Below are positions 42,119-51,622 of a stretch of DNA of 51,622 bases, piece by piece. The stretch's first letter is position 1. Each line of letters begins with the position of its first letter. The notes beneath the pieces were generated by a model that saw only the letters and a list, made by a program, of their open reading frames with translations, was not told the origin of the DNA and searched no databases. The translations under genes were made by a program, and so were the position numbers. Source of the DNA: Magnetospirillum molischianum DSM 120 (GTDB taxonomy: Bacteria > Pseudomonadota > Alphaproteobacteria > Rhodospirillales > Magnetospirillaceae); the NCBI RefSeq assembly GCF_000294655.1, contig NZ_CAHP01000011.1:2972-54593 (forward strand), given 5' to 3'.

Positions 42119-43069
42119 TCATTCCGCCGCAATGCTGCGGCTTAGATCGACAGAGATCATCGCCTCGGCCTCGGCGGGCAGAATCGGCTTGATCGAGTCA
42201 AGAATCTGGGCATGAAACCGCTCGTTCAGCGAAACCAAAGGCAGACGAAGCTCTCCTTGGATCAATCCAAGACGGGACAGGAGCCATTTGACCGGAACGG
42301 GATTGGATTCGAGGAACAGCGCCTTGTTCAACGGATCGAGATCGCTCGAAATCCGCTGCAACTTCGCCGTATCGTAGGTTACCCAGGCACGATGCAAGGC
42401 AGCACAAAGTGCCGGAACGACATTCGCAGTGACCGAGATCGCCCCCTGGCTCCCCAAGGTCAAGAATGACGGAACCAGAGCATCGTCGCCACACAATCTC
42501 AAGAATTCAGGCGCCACGTAATGACGCATTCTGGCGGCACGGGCCAAATCGCCAGAAGCATCCTTGATGCCGATAATATTGGGCAATTCCGATAGCCGAA
42601 CGATCGTCTCCAGTTCCAGGGCAACCCCGGTACGCTTGGGAACGTCGTAGAGAATAACAGGAAGGTTCGACTCGGACTGAACCGACAGAAAATGCTGGTA
42701 CAGCCCTTCCTGCGACGGACGATTATAATAAGGAACGATGCACAGAACCGCGTCGGCCCCCAGTCGTTTTGCTTCGGCAACCATACCGATCGTGGTCACG
42801 GTGCAATTCGACCCGGCTCCGGCAATGACCGGCACCCGCCCCCGCGCCGCCCACACGGACAACTCGATCAGACGGCTTTGTTCCTGATGGGTCAGAGTCG
42901 AAGCCTCCCCCGTTGTCCCACACGGAACCAAAGCCGCGCTGCCACAACGGATCTGCCGCTCGCACAATGAGATGAACGCAGCTTCGTCAATCCGTCCATC
43001 CTTGAACGGAGTAACCAGCGCGACCATCGACCCCTTGAACTTGCCGACAGCATATTTCTTCACGATCAT
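42119..43069 (-). CDS. dapA: 4-hydroxy-tetrahydrodipicolinate synthase family
   Basis: Condenses pyruvate with aspartate semialdehyde in lysine and cell-wall synthesis. The 316 residues (TIM barrel) have GTTGE at 51-55, Tyr141 in LYDVPKRTG and the Schiff-base Lys169 in GIKDASGD. ATG at 43069 is listed, but GGGAG is only about 1 nt before it; the GTG at 43063, 7 nt from that site, may be the true start. The length is about 20 residues above E. coli DapA. It is coupled to the zinc-ribbon/EIIA gene. A different pyruvate aldolase of the same family cannot be fully excluded, as the usual smpB/rpoZ neighbours are absent. Confidence 0.88.
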   Translation of the reverse strand: MIVKKYAVGKFKGSMVALVTPFKDGRIDEAAFISLCERQIRCGSAALVPCGTTGEASTLTHQEQSRLIELSVWAARGRVPVIAGAGSNCTVTTIGMVAEAKRLGADAVLCIVPYYNRPSQEGLYQHFLSVQSESNLPVILYDVPKRTGVALELETIVRLSELPNIIGIKDASGDLARAARMRHYVAPEFLRLCGDDALVPSFLTLGSQGAISVTANVVPALCAALHRAWVTYDTAKLQRISSDLDPLNKALFLESNPVPVKWLLSRLGLIQGELRLPLVSLNERFHAQILDSIKPILPAEAEAMISVDLSRSIAAE

Positions 43070-43288
43070 TCTCCCAGAGAATTGATATAGGAAGACAAAA
43101 ACGAAAAATGGATGGATCTACCTTTAAAATAAAAATTCTGAATAAATAAAAACCACCCTTACAGACACATTCATCCCAAAGCTGCTGGATGATGCCCCAT
43201 CACCACGCAAAATTTCGATATGGAAAGCCGTTGCCATAGCGTAAACGCGCCGCTCCGAAACACCCTCGTCTCCTGGCTTCGGACAAAG

Positions 43289-43323
43289 AAAAACCCCCGC
43301 CAGTTTCCTGACGGGGGTTTTTT
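43289..43323 (-). terminator. Intrinsic terminator after glnA
   Basis: AAAAACCCCCG...CGGGGGTTTTTT with inner CAG/CTG and a TTTC loop, one mismatch. On the minus strand it is followed by a T5 tract. Strong terminator, 70 nt past the glnA stop. Confidence 0.88.
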
Positions 43324-43340
43324 GACTGGTTCACTGAACA

Positions 43341-43372
43341 GCTCCACCAGCCCTTATCTGGGCCGGTGGAGC
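43341..43372 (-). terminator. Second hairpin downstream of glnA
   Basis: GCTCCACC-A-GCCC pairs with GGGC-C-GGTGGAGC around a TTATCT loop: 12 pairs with one mismatch. It begins 21 nt past the stop, ahead of the main terminator. Confidence 0.6.
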
Positions 43373-43393
43373 GTTCGGGAACCAGTCCTCGGA

Positions 43394-44806
43394 TTAAACC
43401 GAGTAATACATCTGGAACTCGACCGGATGCGGGGTGTGTTCGAAGCGATAGACCTCTTCGTACTTCAGGTCGATGTAGCTCTCGATGAAGTCCTTCGAGA
43501 ACACGTCACCCTTGACGAGGAAGTCATGGTCGGCCCGCAGGCTCTCCAGAGCTTCGCGCAGCGAACCGCACACGGTCGGAACCTGTGCCAATTCAGCCGG
43601 CGGCAGATCGTACAGGTTCTTATCCATCGGATCGCCGGGGTGGATCTTGTTGGCGATACCGTCCAGACCGGCCATCAGCATCGCCGCGAAGGCGAGGTAC
43701 GGATTGGCACCCGGATCGGGGAAGCGGATTTCGACGCGCTTGCCCTTCGGCGAAGCCGAATAGGGAATGCGGCACGAAGCCGAGCGGTTACGCGACGAAT
43801 AGGCCAGCAGAACCGGAGCCTCGAAGCCGGGGATCAGGCGCTTGTAGCTGTTGGTCAGCGGGTTGGTGAAGGCGTTGATCGCCTTGGCATGCTTGATGAT
43901 ACCGCCGATATAGTACAGGGCGGTTTCCGACAGGTCGGCATAGCCGGTGCCAGCGAACAGCGGCTTGCCAGCCTTCCAGATCGACTGGTGAACGTGCATG
44001 CCCGAGCCGTTATCGCCATAGATCGGCTTCGGCATGAAGGTCGCGGTCTTGCCATAGGACGCGGCGACGTTGTGGACGACGTACTTGTAGATCTGGATCC
44101 AGTCAGCAGCCTGCACCAGACCGCCGAACTTGATGCCCAGTTCGTGCTGCGACGAGGCCACTTCGTGGTGATGCTTCTCGATCGGCAGGCCCATTTCGCC
44201 CATGACGGTCAGCATCTCGGCGCGGATGTCAACATGGCCATCCACCGGCGGAACCGGGAAATAACCGCCCTTGACGCCCGGACGGTGGCCCAGGTTGCCT
44301 TCGGGGAAATCCTTGCCCTGCGATTCAACGCCGTCTTCCGACAACAGCTCGTAATAGCCCTTGTTCATCCCGACGGAATACTTGACGTCATCGAAGATGA
44401 AGAATTCGGCCTCGGGGCCGAAATAGGTCGCATCGCCCACGCCGGACGACTTGACATAGGCTTCGGCACGCTTCGCGATGGAGCGCGGATCGCGGTCATA
44501 GAGCTGGCCGGTCGCCGGCTCGACAATATCACAGTTGATGATCAACTGCGCCTGGGCGGCAAACGGGTCCAGCACGGCCGACGAGGGGTCCGGCATCAGA
44601 ATCATGTCGGATTCGTTGATGCTCTTCCAGCCAGCGATCGACGACCCGTCGAACATGATGCCTTCGTTCAGCATGTCGGCATCGACGGTGGAAACGTGCT
44701 GGGCGGTGTGCTGCCACTTGCCGCGGGGATCGGTAAAACGGAAATCGACGTACTTGACGTCATTTTCCTTGATCAGTTCGAGGACCTTCTGGACGTCGTC
44801 GGACAT
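43394..44806 (-). CDS. glnA: Type I glutamine synthetase
   Basis: Forms glutamine from glutamate, ammonia and ATP; the entry point of ammonium assimilation. The 470 residues show [24 protein letters not shown], the metal-binding [11 protein letters not shown] region, [37 protein letters not shown] and the adenylylation site with Tyr near 398 in [10 protein letters not shown]. The protein is therefore the GSI-beta form controlled by adenylylation. ATG at 44806 ([16 protein letters not shown]) is the family start with AGGAAAG upstream. It is 102 nt after glnB in the same direction, the common alphaproteobacterial glnB-glnA operon. A 692-codon opposite-strand ORF over this gene is a shadow. Confidence 0.97.
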   Translation of the reverse strand: MSDDVQKVLELIKENDVKYVDFRFTDPRGKWQHTAQHVSTVDADMLNEGIMFDGSSIAGWKSINESDMILMPDPSSAVLDPFAAQAQLIINCDIVEPATGQLYDRDPRSIAKRAEAYVKSSGVGDATYFGPEAEFFIFDDVKYSVGMNKGYYELLSEDGVESQGKDFPEGNLGHRPGVKGGYFPVPPVDGHVDIRAEMLTVMGEMGLPIEKHHHEVASSQHELGIKFGGLVQAADWIQIYKYVVHNVAASYGKTATFMPKPIYGDNGSGMHVHQSIWKAGKPLFAGTGYADLSETALYYIGGIIKHAKAINAFTNPLTNSYKRLIPGFEAPVLLAYSSRNRSASCRIPYSASPKGKRVEIRFPDPGANPYLAFAAMLMAGLDGIANKIHPGDPMDKNLYDLPPAELAQVPTVCGSLREALESLRADHDFLVKGDVFSKDFIESYIDLKYEEVYRFEHTPHPVEFQMYYSV

Positions 44807-44908
44807 AGCCACTTTCCTGACAGTTGGATTCAAAAAGACGGATGTGCTCAAAAAACGTGTGCGGCGGCCCGTGCCGTTAATCACGAAATGGAGCCGCCAC
44901 CCCCCTTT

Positions 44909-45588
<680 letters not shown>

Positions 45589-47616
45589 ATGACCTCACGA
45601 ACCCCATCCTTGCCGCGGGCGGCCGCTTTGGTCGGCCCTTACGCCAGCGGCAAAACCAGTTTGCTTGAATCCCTGTTGTTTACCTGTGGCACCATCGCCC
45701 GCAAGGGCCGGACACGCGATGGATCGACTGTCGGCGATTCCAGTCCGGAGGCTCGTTCGCGCCAGATGAGCGTCGAACCCAACATCGCCACCGCCCAATA
45801 TCTGGACGAAACCTGGACCTTCATCGATTGCCCCGGCTCGGTTGAATTCAAGCAGGATTCTCTGAACGCGCTGGCCGTAATCGATGCCGCCGTGGTGGTC
45901 TGCGAGCCTGATCCCGCCCGCGCGGTGATGGTGGCACCGATGCTGAAGTTCTTGAATGAAAACAAGATTCCGCATCTACTGTTCATTAACAAGGTCGATA
46001 CCGCCGGAACCCGGCTGACCGAGACCCTGGAAGCCCTTCAGGCGGTCTCGGACCGTCCGCTGGTGCTGCGCGAGGTGCCGATCCGCGAGGGCGAGACCGT
46101 CACCGGCTATATCGATCTGGTGTCCGAGCGGGCGTACCGCTATCGACCCGGCCAACCGTCGGACCTGATCCGCATCCCCGATGAAATCCAGAGCGAGGAA
46201 TCCAAGGCGCGGCAGGAATTACTGGAACATCTGGCCGATTTCGATGACCGCCTGATGGAAGAATTGCTGGAAGACATCCAGCCCCCGCCCAACGAGTTAT
46301 ATCAGGATCTGTCACGCGATCTGGCCGATAACCTGATCGTCCCGGTATTTTTCGGCTCGGCCGAAAACAACAGCGGCATCCGTCGCCTGCTCAAGGCTTT
46401 GCGTCACGACGTTCCCGGTCCCGCCACCACCGCCAGCCGCCTTGGCATTGCCGCCGATGGCCCGCCGATGGCCCAGATTTTCAAGTCGGTCCATGCCCAG
46501 CATACCGGAAAGCTGAGTTATGGCCGGGTCTGGCGCGGCGAATTCGCCGATAACCAAACCGTCGGCGACAGCCGTATTTCCGGCCTTTACCTCCCCACCG
46601 CGACCGGACCGGCCAAGGCCGCCCGCGTCGGCACCGGCGATGTCGCTGCGTTCGGCCGTCTTGATTCGATTCCAACCGGCGGGGTGCTGTGCGTCGATAG
46701 CTCGGCCGCCTTGCCGTGGACAAAGCCGCTATCGCCGCTATTCGCGCTGGCCGTCGCCGCCGAGAAGAAAGGCGATGACGTCAAGCTGACCGGCGTTCTG
46801 GCCAAACTGTGTGAGGAAGACCCCTCGCTGGTGCTTGATCACAGCGAATTCGGCGAACTGGTCCTGCGCGGACAGGGCGAGATCCACCTCCTCGTCGCGA
46901 TCGACCGGCTGAAAAGCCGGTTCAATATGCAGGTGATCACCCGCAAGCCGACCGTTCCTTATAAGGAGACGATCCGCAAGGCCACCTCGGTGCATGGACG
47001 GCACAAGAAACAGTCAGGCGGTCACGGCCAGTTCGGCGACGTCTATCTCGACATCACCCCCCTGCCCCGCGGCTCCGGGTTCCAGTTCCGCGAGACGGTG
47101 GTGGGCGGCGTCGTTCCGCGCCACTTCATTCCGGCGGTGGAACAGGGAGTCACGGAATCCCTGTCGCAGGGAGCACTGGGCTTCCCGGTCGTCGATCTTT
47201 CGGTCACCTTGACCCAGGGCAGCTATCACGCCGTCGATAGTTCGGACATGGCGTTTAAAACTGCCGCCCGGATTGGAATGGCCGAGGGCATGCCGCAATG
47301 CGAGCCAATCCTGCTCGAACCCGTCTTGCTGGTCGAACTCTCGGTCCCCAGCGATTACACCGCCAAGGCGCAGCGGATCGTTTCGGGACGGCGCGGCCAA
47401 ATCCTTGGTTTCGATGCCAGGGAAGGCTGGCCCGGCTGGGATACCGTCAACGCCTATTTGCCGCAGGCCGAAATGGACGATTTGATCGTCGAATTACGGT
47501 CGCTGACGATGGGGGTCGGAACCTTCGCCTGGACGTTCGATCATCTTCAGGAACTGACCGGACGGGTTGCCGACAAAGTGATCGAAGCGCGTCGAGAGGC
47601 ACTCGCTGCTGAATAG
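45589..47616 (+). CDS. EF-G-like translational GTPase paralogue
   Basis: A 675-residue protein of the elongation factor G superfamily but not canonical FusA. The P-loop is GPYASGKTS (16-24) rather than AHIDAGKTT; switch I lacks the usual GITI Thr (PNIATAQY); G3 reads DCPGSVEF (80-87), so the catalytic His after the G3 Gly is Ser84; G4 NKVD is at 134-137. Domains II-V follow: GKLSYGRVWRGEF, GEIHLLVAIDRLKSRF, KKQSGGHGQFGDVYLDI (domain IV) and GRRGQILGF (domain V). ATG at 45589 has AGGAGGG. The role is unknown; it may act in ribosome recycling or stress. Alone, diverging from glnB. Confidence 0.88.
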   Translation: MTSRTPSLPRAAALVGPYASGKTSLLESLLFTCGTIARKGRTRDGSTVGDSSPEARSRQMSVEPNIATAQYLDETWTFIDCPGSVEFKQDSLNALAVIDAAVVVCEPDPARAVMVAPMLKFLNENKIPHLLFINKVDTAGTRLTETLEALQAVSDRPLVLREVPIREGETVTGYIDLVSERAYRYRPGQPSDLIRIPDEIQSEESKARQELLEHLADFDDRLMEELLEDIQPPPNELYQDLSRDLADNLIVPVFFGSAENNSGIRRLLKALRHDVPGPATTASRLGIAADGPPMAQIFKSVHAQHTGKLSYGRVWRGEFADNQTVGDSRISGLYLPTATGPAKAARVGTGDVAAFGRLDSIPTGGVLCVDSSAALPWTKPLSPLFALAVAAEKKGDDVKLTGVLAKLCEEDPSLVLDHSEFGELVLRGQGEIHLLVAIDRLKSRFNMQVITRKPTVPYKETIRKATSVHGRHKKQSGGHGQFGDVYLDITPLPRGSGFQFRETVVGGVVPRHFIPAVEQGVTESLSQGALGFPVVDLSVTLTQGSYHAVDSSDMAFKTAARIGMAEGMPQCEPILLEPVLLVELSVPSDYTAKAQRIVSGRRGQILGFDAREGWPGWDTVNAYLPQAEMDDLIVELRSLTMGVGTFAWTFDHLQELTGRVADKVIEARREALAAE

Positions 47617-47809
47617 ACGCGGGTTGATTATGCTTTTTCAATGACCGGTGAACCGGCGGGAGTTAAGGCTGTGTGCAAGGCCGCTCCCGTCCGGACCCCC
47701 AATCCGGTTGATGAGGCGCGAAGACCGGCGCGACGTGGAAGCCGCAGGTCTTTTTGCGCGTCTTCTTCCCCTCTCGGGAGCGGTCCCTTCATCCCCCGAT
47801 GGCTATAGC

Positions 47810-49111
47810 CTAAAGCTGGGCGAGGAAATCGGTCAGATAGGGGACAACGCGGCGGCGCTCGGAATCAGTGCGACCAAAGCTTACCAACAACTTGCGCAGC
47901 CAAGCCGCATCGATCCTCTCGAACTCGAACATCGCCTTGATCGCCAGATGCTCGCCGACATGATCGGGCAGTTTGGCGACCCACTTAATGATACCGTCAC
48001 GTAAGGAGCCTTCCCGTCCCTGATCCGGGCGGCCAGAGGGAACGAATTCCTGCGTGTAAAGCTGCCCCAACTCGCGCCAGCATTTGGCCATCGCGTCGGC
48101 TTCGAAGCGAATCACGTCCTTCAGCAGAACGAGATCATCCTCGCCGGGCGGCAGGAAGTTGCAGCGGGTCGCTTCCTCGCGCAGCAGAGGCCACGGATTG
48201 TCATTGGGCTTCAGTGTCGTCTTACGTCCCTTCGCCGATTTTCCCGCACGGAACGAAGCCCACCGCGAATCCCAATTGTGCAGAATCGGATTATTAACCT
48301 CGCTACCTTGGATAATCTCGGTCAGACGGCCGGGCCCGGCCTCGGCCCAGTTGGTGCTTTGGGCCAGGGTCTGAATATGGCGGGTCGCGCGCATCTGCGG
48401 CAGAACGAAGCGTTGCAGCACCTCGCGATAAGCCTGACCGAATTCGGGCGCGAGCAGAAAGGGCAACCGGACCCCATGCGATGGGCCGGCGATGCGGAAC
48501 ATGCTCAACGTCTTCTGCGCATAGGTGCACAGGGTTTCGTCGAACAGGGCACCGAAATCAAAGTCGGGAACCGAGGCTGGATCAGGCTCGCCGGTCACGG
48601 GAACGGCCAGCACCCGAGCCACCCGACGTTCAGTGGCGGGGCCTAATTGGGCCGCGAACAGCGGCGGCGGCTCACGCAACGGGGTCTGGGTCCGAGCAAT
48701 CCGTTCAGGCGAAGGAGCGAAGTCGCGGGCGATCAGAGCGCGGAATGCAGAACGAACGGCTTCCGCCTCGCTCATTTCCGGCGGCCCCAGCAATTGAGTA
48801 ACAACCTCGGAGAGGACGCGGAGATCCTCGGCCCGCCCGGTCGTATCGTTGGGAAGCAGTGCGGTCAGCCCCTGCTCACGCAGAGCCTTCAAGACGGGCA
48901 GACCTAACCGCTCTGCCGCCTTGGCCAGCACCACAGAAAAAACAACGTTAAGCTGCTTTTCGCTCGCCCACTTTCTTGATTCCTCGTCGGCCAGAGTTAA
49001 GCGGCGCAGCAACAGAATACGGGGAATATCCAAAGAGCGAGTTGCGGCGATCAGGCTGGTGGCCTTCGCCTCAAAAGCTTTCATCGCATCGTGCGGATCG
49101 GAAGGACTCAT
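47810..49111 (-). CDS. Unrecognised 433-residue protein
   Basis: I do not recognise a family. The chain is mainly helical and soluble, without signal peptide or membrane segment. Landmarks: MKAFEAKATSLIAATRSLDIPRILLLRRL near the N-terminus, a Pro-rich linker (about 130-185), then FDETLCTYAQKTLSMFRIAGPSHGVRLPFLLAPEF and NNPILHNWDSRWASFRAGKSAKGR. No catalytic motif is evident. The coding bias is normal for the window and the frame has no rival. It stands alone, facing the EF-G-like gene with 193 nt between their ends. The function is open. Confidence 0.75.
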   Translation of the reverse strand: MSPSDPHDAMKAFEAKATSLIAATRSLDIPRILLLRRLTLADEESRKWASEKQLNVVFSVVLAKAAERLGLPVLKALREQGLTALLPNDTTGRAEDLRVLSEVVTQLLGPPEMSEAEAVRSAFRALIARDFAPSPERIARTQTPLREPPPLFAAQLGPATERRVARVLAVPVTGEPDPASVPDFDFGALFDETLCTYAQKTLSMFRIAGPSHGVRLPFLLAPEFGQAYREVLQRFVLPQMRATRHIQTLAQSTNWAEAGPGRLTEIIQGSEVNNPILHNWDSRWASFRAGKSAKGRKTTLKPNDNPWPLLREEATRCNFLPPGEDDLVLLKDVIRFEADAMAKCWRELGQLYTQEFVPSGRPDQGREGSLRDGIIKWVAKLPDHVGEHLAIKAMFEFERIDAAWLRKLLVSFGRTDSERRRVVPYLTDFLAQL

Positions 49112-49303
49112 TCCGCTGCTGCCGACCCTCTAAGGCCGCCCCCTTTATTTTCCAAAGACCTTACACCGACCGACATGACCTATCCATGGGGATAACTCAT
49201 CCTCAGCCAAAGGCGCAAGTCTGATCAAGATCGGCGGACACGTCCGAGTGGACGCCTCCACTGCAAAACCTGGACGGGGCGCAGCGAGACGTTTCCTGTC
49301 GGC

Positions 49304-50032
49304 TCAGGCGTCCGGACCAGCGATCCGAACAACTTCACCGTGTCTCTCGCACGTAGGCAGACAGAGGGACAGAAACGCTCCGGCGACCGCCTCGGGCTGG
49401 GTCAGTCGGGTCTGATCCTCGCCGGGATAGGCGATCGTGCGCAGCCGGGTGGCGACTGGACCGGGATCGAGCAGATTGACACGTAACGGGGTGACATTGG
49501 CGACCTCTGCCGCCCAGCACCGCACCACCGCCTCCAGACCGGCCTTGCCCGCTGCATAGCCGCCCCAAAAAGCGGGAGCCTGGGTGGCCTCGGCGGCGGC
49601 GGTGAACACGGCCCGCCCCGCCTCGGACATCCGCAGCAGCGGGTCCATGGCGCGGATCAGACGCCAATTGACGGTCAGGTTAACGGCGATCATCTCGTCC
49701 CAATCGCGAGGTTCGAGATGGGCGACCGGACGCAGGCCGCCGCCGACAACTCCGGCATTCCCGACCAGGATATCGAGACGGCCCCAGCGGTCGAAGATCG
49801 CGGCAGCGACACGATCGATGACCTCAGGCTTCCGCAGATCCTCGGGCACCAGCACCAACGGCTTGCCGCCGACAGCGCGGATTTCGTCGTCCAGTTCCTC
49901 CAGCGAAGCTTGAGTCCGGGCAATCGCGATGATCTCTGCCCCCTCGGCAGCGAATCGGCGCACCACGGCGGCACCGATCCCACGCGATGCGCCGGTAACC
50001 AGCGCGACCTTTCCCTCCAGCTGGCCCGACAT
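49304..50032 (-). CDS. Short-chain dehydrogenase/reductase (SDR) with altered catalytic serine
   Basis: A 242-residue classical-SDR-fold protein resembling the YciK group. The NAD(P) motif TGASRGIG, NAG at 91-93 and the catalytic YxxxK (Tyr159, Lys163 in GGYAAGKAG) are seen. The position 13 residues before Tyr, normally Ser, is Ala146, in a TAAAEATQ stretch, so activity may be altered unless another residue stands in. ATG at 50032 overlaps the purF stop (TGATG), so the gene is translationally coupled to purF. The substrate is unknown. Confidence 0.9.
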   Translation of the reverse strand: MSGQLEGKVALVTGASRGIGAAVVRRFAAEGAEIIAIARTQASLEELDDEIRAVGGKPLVLVPEDLRKPEVIDRVAAAIFDRWGRLDILVGNAGVVGGGLRPVAHLEPRDWDEMIAVNLTVNWRLIRAMDPLLRMSEAGRAVFTAAAEATQAPAFWGGYAAGKAGLEAVVRCWAAEVANVTPLRVNLLDPGPVATRLRTIAYPGEDQTRLTQPEAVAGAFLSLCLPTCERHGEVVRIAGPDA

Positions 50033-51492
50033 CAGGCAATATCCTCGGTCAGCAAGGACAATTGCTCGATCTCACCGCCATTATCGATGAAATCGGTCGG
50101 CCGAACCGGATAATCGCCGGTGAAACAGGCGTCGCAATAATGCGGCTGGGCAGCGTTACGACTGGGCTCACCGACAGCGCGGTACAGACCGTCGAGGGAA
50201 ATAAAGGCCAGCGAATCGACACCGATCAGGCGGGCCATCCCCTCGACATCGTGGCGGGCGGCCAGCAGCTTGCTCCGCTCCGGCGTGTCGATGCCGAAAT
50301 AGCAGGAATAGGTCGTCGGCGGGCTGGAAATACGCATGTGTACTTCGGTCGCGCCAGCCTGACGGACCATCTCGACGATCTTACGCGAGGTGGTGCCGCG
50401 CACGATCGAATCGTCAACCAGAACCACCCGCTTTCCGGCCAGCGAGGCACGGTTGGCGTTGTGCTTCATCTTGACGCCGGTGTGGCGGATGCTGTCGGTC
50501 GGCTGGATGAAGGTGCGACCGACGTAATGGTTGCGAATAATGCCCAGTTCAAACGGAACCCCGGCCTCGGCAGCATAACCGATCGCCGCTGGAACGCCGG
50601 AATCCGGCACCGGAACCACCAGATCGGCCTCGACCCCGCTCTCGCGGGCCAGCTCCGCGCCGATGCGCTTGCGCACTTCATAGACGCTGATGCCTTCGAT
50701 CATCGAATCCGGACGGGCGAAATAAATGTATTCGAAGATGCAGAAGCGACTGGGCTGCTTGGCGAACGGCTTCAGAGAGCGGACACCCTCGGCCGAGAGA
50801 ATGATGATCTCGCCCGGCTCGACATCGCGGACGAACTCGGCGCCGATGATGTCCAGCGCGCAGGATTCCGAGGCCAACACCCAGCTCTTTTCCATCCGAC
50901 CCAGACAGAGCGGACGGATGCCAAGCGGGTCGCGTACACCGATCACCGAATCCGGCGTCAGGGCGACCAGGGAATAAGCCCCTTCGACCTGACGCAGCGC
51001 GTCGATCAGCCGATCCTCGACCGTCGAATAAAGGCTGATCGCGATCAGGTGAATGATAACTTCGGTGTCGGTGGTTGACTGGAACAGACAGCCGCGGCGC
51101 ACCAACTGGCGGCGCAGCGCCATCGCATTGGTCAGGTTGCCGTTATGCCCCAGCGCCAGCCCGCCGAACTCCATCTCGGCGAACAGCGGCTGGACATTGC
51201 GCAACAGGGTCTCGCCCGTCGTGGAATAGCGGACATGGCCAACCGCCATCGTCCCTTTCAGCTTCCGAATCACCGATTCGTTGCCGAAATTGTCTTCGAC
51301 ATGGCCGAGACCACGGTGATTGTGGAACTGGTGTCCGTCGAACGTGACGACACCGGCCGCTTCCTGGCCGCGATGTTGCAGCGCGTGCAACCCGAGCGCG
51401 GTGTGGGCCGCCGCCTCCGGGTGGCCGAAGATGCCGAACACCCCGCATTCCTCGTGCAGGTGATCGTCGTCGAAAGGATGGGTGGTCAGCAT
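50032..51492 (-). CDS. purF: Amidophosphoribosyltransferase
   Basis: Makes 5-phosphoribosylamine from PRPP and glutamine, the first committed step of purine synthesis. The 486 residues start with a propeptide MLTTHPFDDDHLHEE before the N-terminal-nucleophile Cys16 (ECGVFGIFG). The phosphoribosyltransferase domain has VVLVDDSIVRGTTSRK. Cysteines at FCIFEYIYFARPD, TYSCYFGID and YCDACFTGDYP match the four cluster ligands of the Bacillus-type Fe-S enzyme, so this one should carry a [4Fe-4S] cluster and be oxygen-sensitive. It follows cvpA by 12 nt and is coupled to the SDR gene, the usual cvpA-purF-SDR order of alphaproteobacteria. Confidence 0.96.
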   Translation of the reverse strand: MLTTHPFDDDHLHEECGVFGIFGHPEAAAHTALGLHALQHRGQEAAGVVTFDGHQFHNHRGLGHVEDNFGNESVIRKLKGTMAVGHVRYSTTGETLLRNVQPLFAEMEFGGLALGHNGNLTNAMALRRQLVRRGCLFQSTTDTEVIIHLIAISLYSTVEDRLIDALRQVEGAYSLVALTPDSVIGVRDPLGIRPLCLGRMEKSWVLASESCALDIIGAEFVRDVEPGEIIILSAEGVRSLKPFAKQPSRFCIFEYIYFARPDSMIEGISVYEVRKRIGAELARESGVEADLVVPVPDSGVPAAIGYAAEAGVPFELGIIRNHYVGRTFIQPTDSIRHTGVKMKHNANRASLAGKRVVLVDDSIVRGTTSRKIVEMVRQAGATEVHMRISSPPTTYSCYFGIDTPERSKLLAARHDVEGMARLIGVDSLAFISLDGLYRAVGEPSRNAAQPHYCDACFTGDYPVRPTDFIDNGGEIEQLSLLTEDIA

Positions 51493-51504
51493 CGGGAAGA
51501 GATC

Positions 51505-51622
51505 CTACTGATTGCCGCGGATCAGCCGCTCCATCTGGGCACGGCTTTCGCTGTCGTAGACTGGAGCCGGGCGCGTCGGAGCGGACGTGGCCCCTGGGGT
51601 CACGGTAGAGGGTGCGGCCGGC
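51505..51622 (-). CDS. cvpA: CvpA family protein, C-terminal end only
   Basis: Only the last 38 codons lie in the window, ending ...YDSESRAQMERLIRGNQ. A Pro/Ala/Thr-rich linker followed by a Y-x-S-x-x-R-x-Q-x-x-RLI-x-G tail is typical of alphaproteobacterial CvpA, an inner-membrane protein named for colicin V production and usually upstream of purF. The stop is 12 nt before purF. The family call rests on the short tail and position. Confidence 0.65.
   Translation of the reverse strand, partial: PAAPSTVTPGATSAPTRPAPVYDSESRAQMERLIRGNQ

Larger units (their letters stand above)
43070..43393. other. Intergenic region between dapA and glnA
   Basis: About 325 bp without a gene. 43080-43160 is AT-rich and probably holds the dapA promoter; 43289-43372 holds two hairpins past glnA. 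Confidence 0.5.

Overview
The window reads as the chromosome of a GC-rich, flagellated, phototrophic alphaproteobacterium, most likely a purple non-sulfur member of the Rhodospirillales. The evidence is an anaerobic bacteriochlorophyll cyclase (BchE) beside cobalamin genes, TspO, two bacteriohemerythrins, PII/glutamine synthetase behind a sigma-54 promoter, a DUF1476 ATP-synthase inhibitor subunit, and many chemotaxis and two-component proteins. I see no phage, insertion sequence, integrase or CRISPR array. Most of the window is core chromosome.

Layout. 1-5.1 kb: truncated ammonium channel with a structured leader, tRNA-Asp, DUF4169 protein, lone HPt protein, tRNA-Pro, PAS-PAS-GGDEF diguanylate cyclase, DUF1476 protein, NRDE protein. 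5.1-13.7 kb: MFS exporter, RhlE-type helicase, two tandem bacteriohemerythrins, class II DAHP synthase, serB, tspO, rplM-rpsI. 13.9-19.3 kb: cobQ, bchE and the overlapping cobU-cobS-cobC operon; BchE uses B12, so the enzyme and its cofactor supply are encoded together. 19.5-23.9 kb: purC-purS, a secreted proline-rich protein with a 33-bp minisatellite, phosphofructokinase, and DUF465-folK-folB.

24.0-34.3 kb is a sensory block: a CheB-CheR-PAS fusion in line with a kinase that carries two receiver domains and a LuxR-type DNA-binding domain in one chain, then a GAF-PAS-PAS kinase with a one-domain receiver, then a chemoreceptor with a PilZ-like tail. 34.6-40.4 kb is an uptake block: MetQ-type binding protein, DcaP-type porin, and a polar amino-acid ABC system (binding protein, ATPase, two permeases). 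40.6-51.6 kb: enoyl-CoA hydratase family protein, dapA with a zinc-ribbon/EIIA-Ntr fusion, glnB-glnA, an EF-G-like GTPase, an unrecognised 433-residue protein, and cvpA (partial)-purF-SDR.

The features most worth following are a dispersed ~38-bp inverted-repeat family with three copies here, all just 3' of genes; the kinase-REC-REC-HTH fusion with its CheB/CheR partner; the zinc-ribbon/EIIA fusion; and several strong unassigned inverted repeats upstream of hemerythrin, DAHP synthase, porin and enoyl-CoA hydratase genes.
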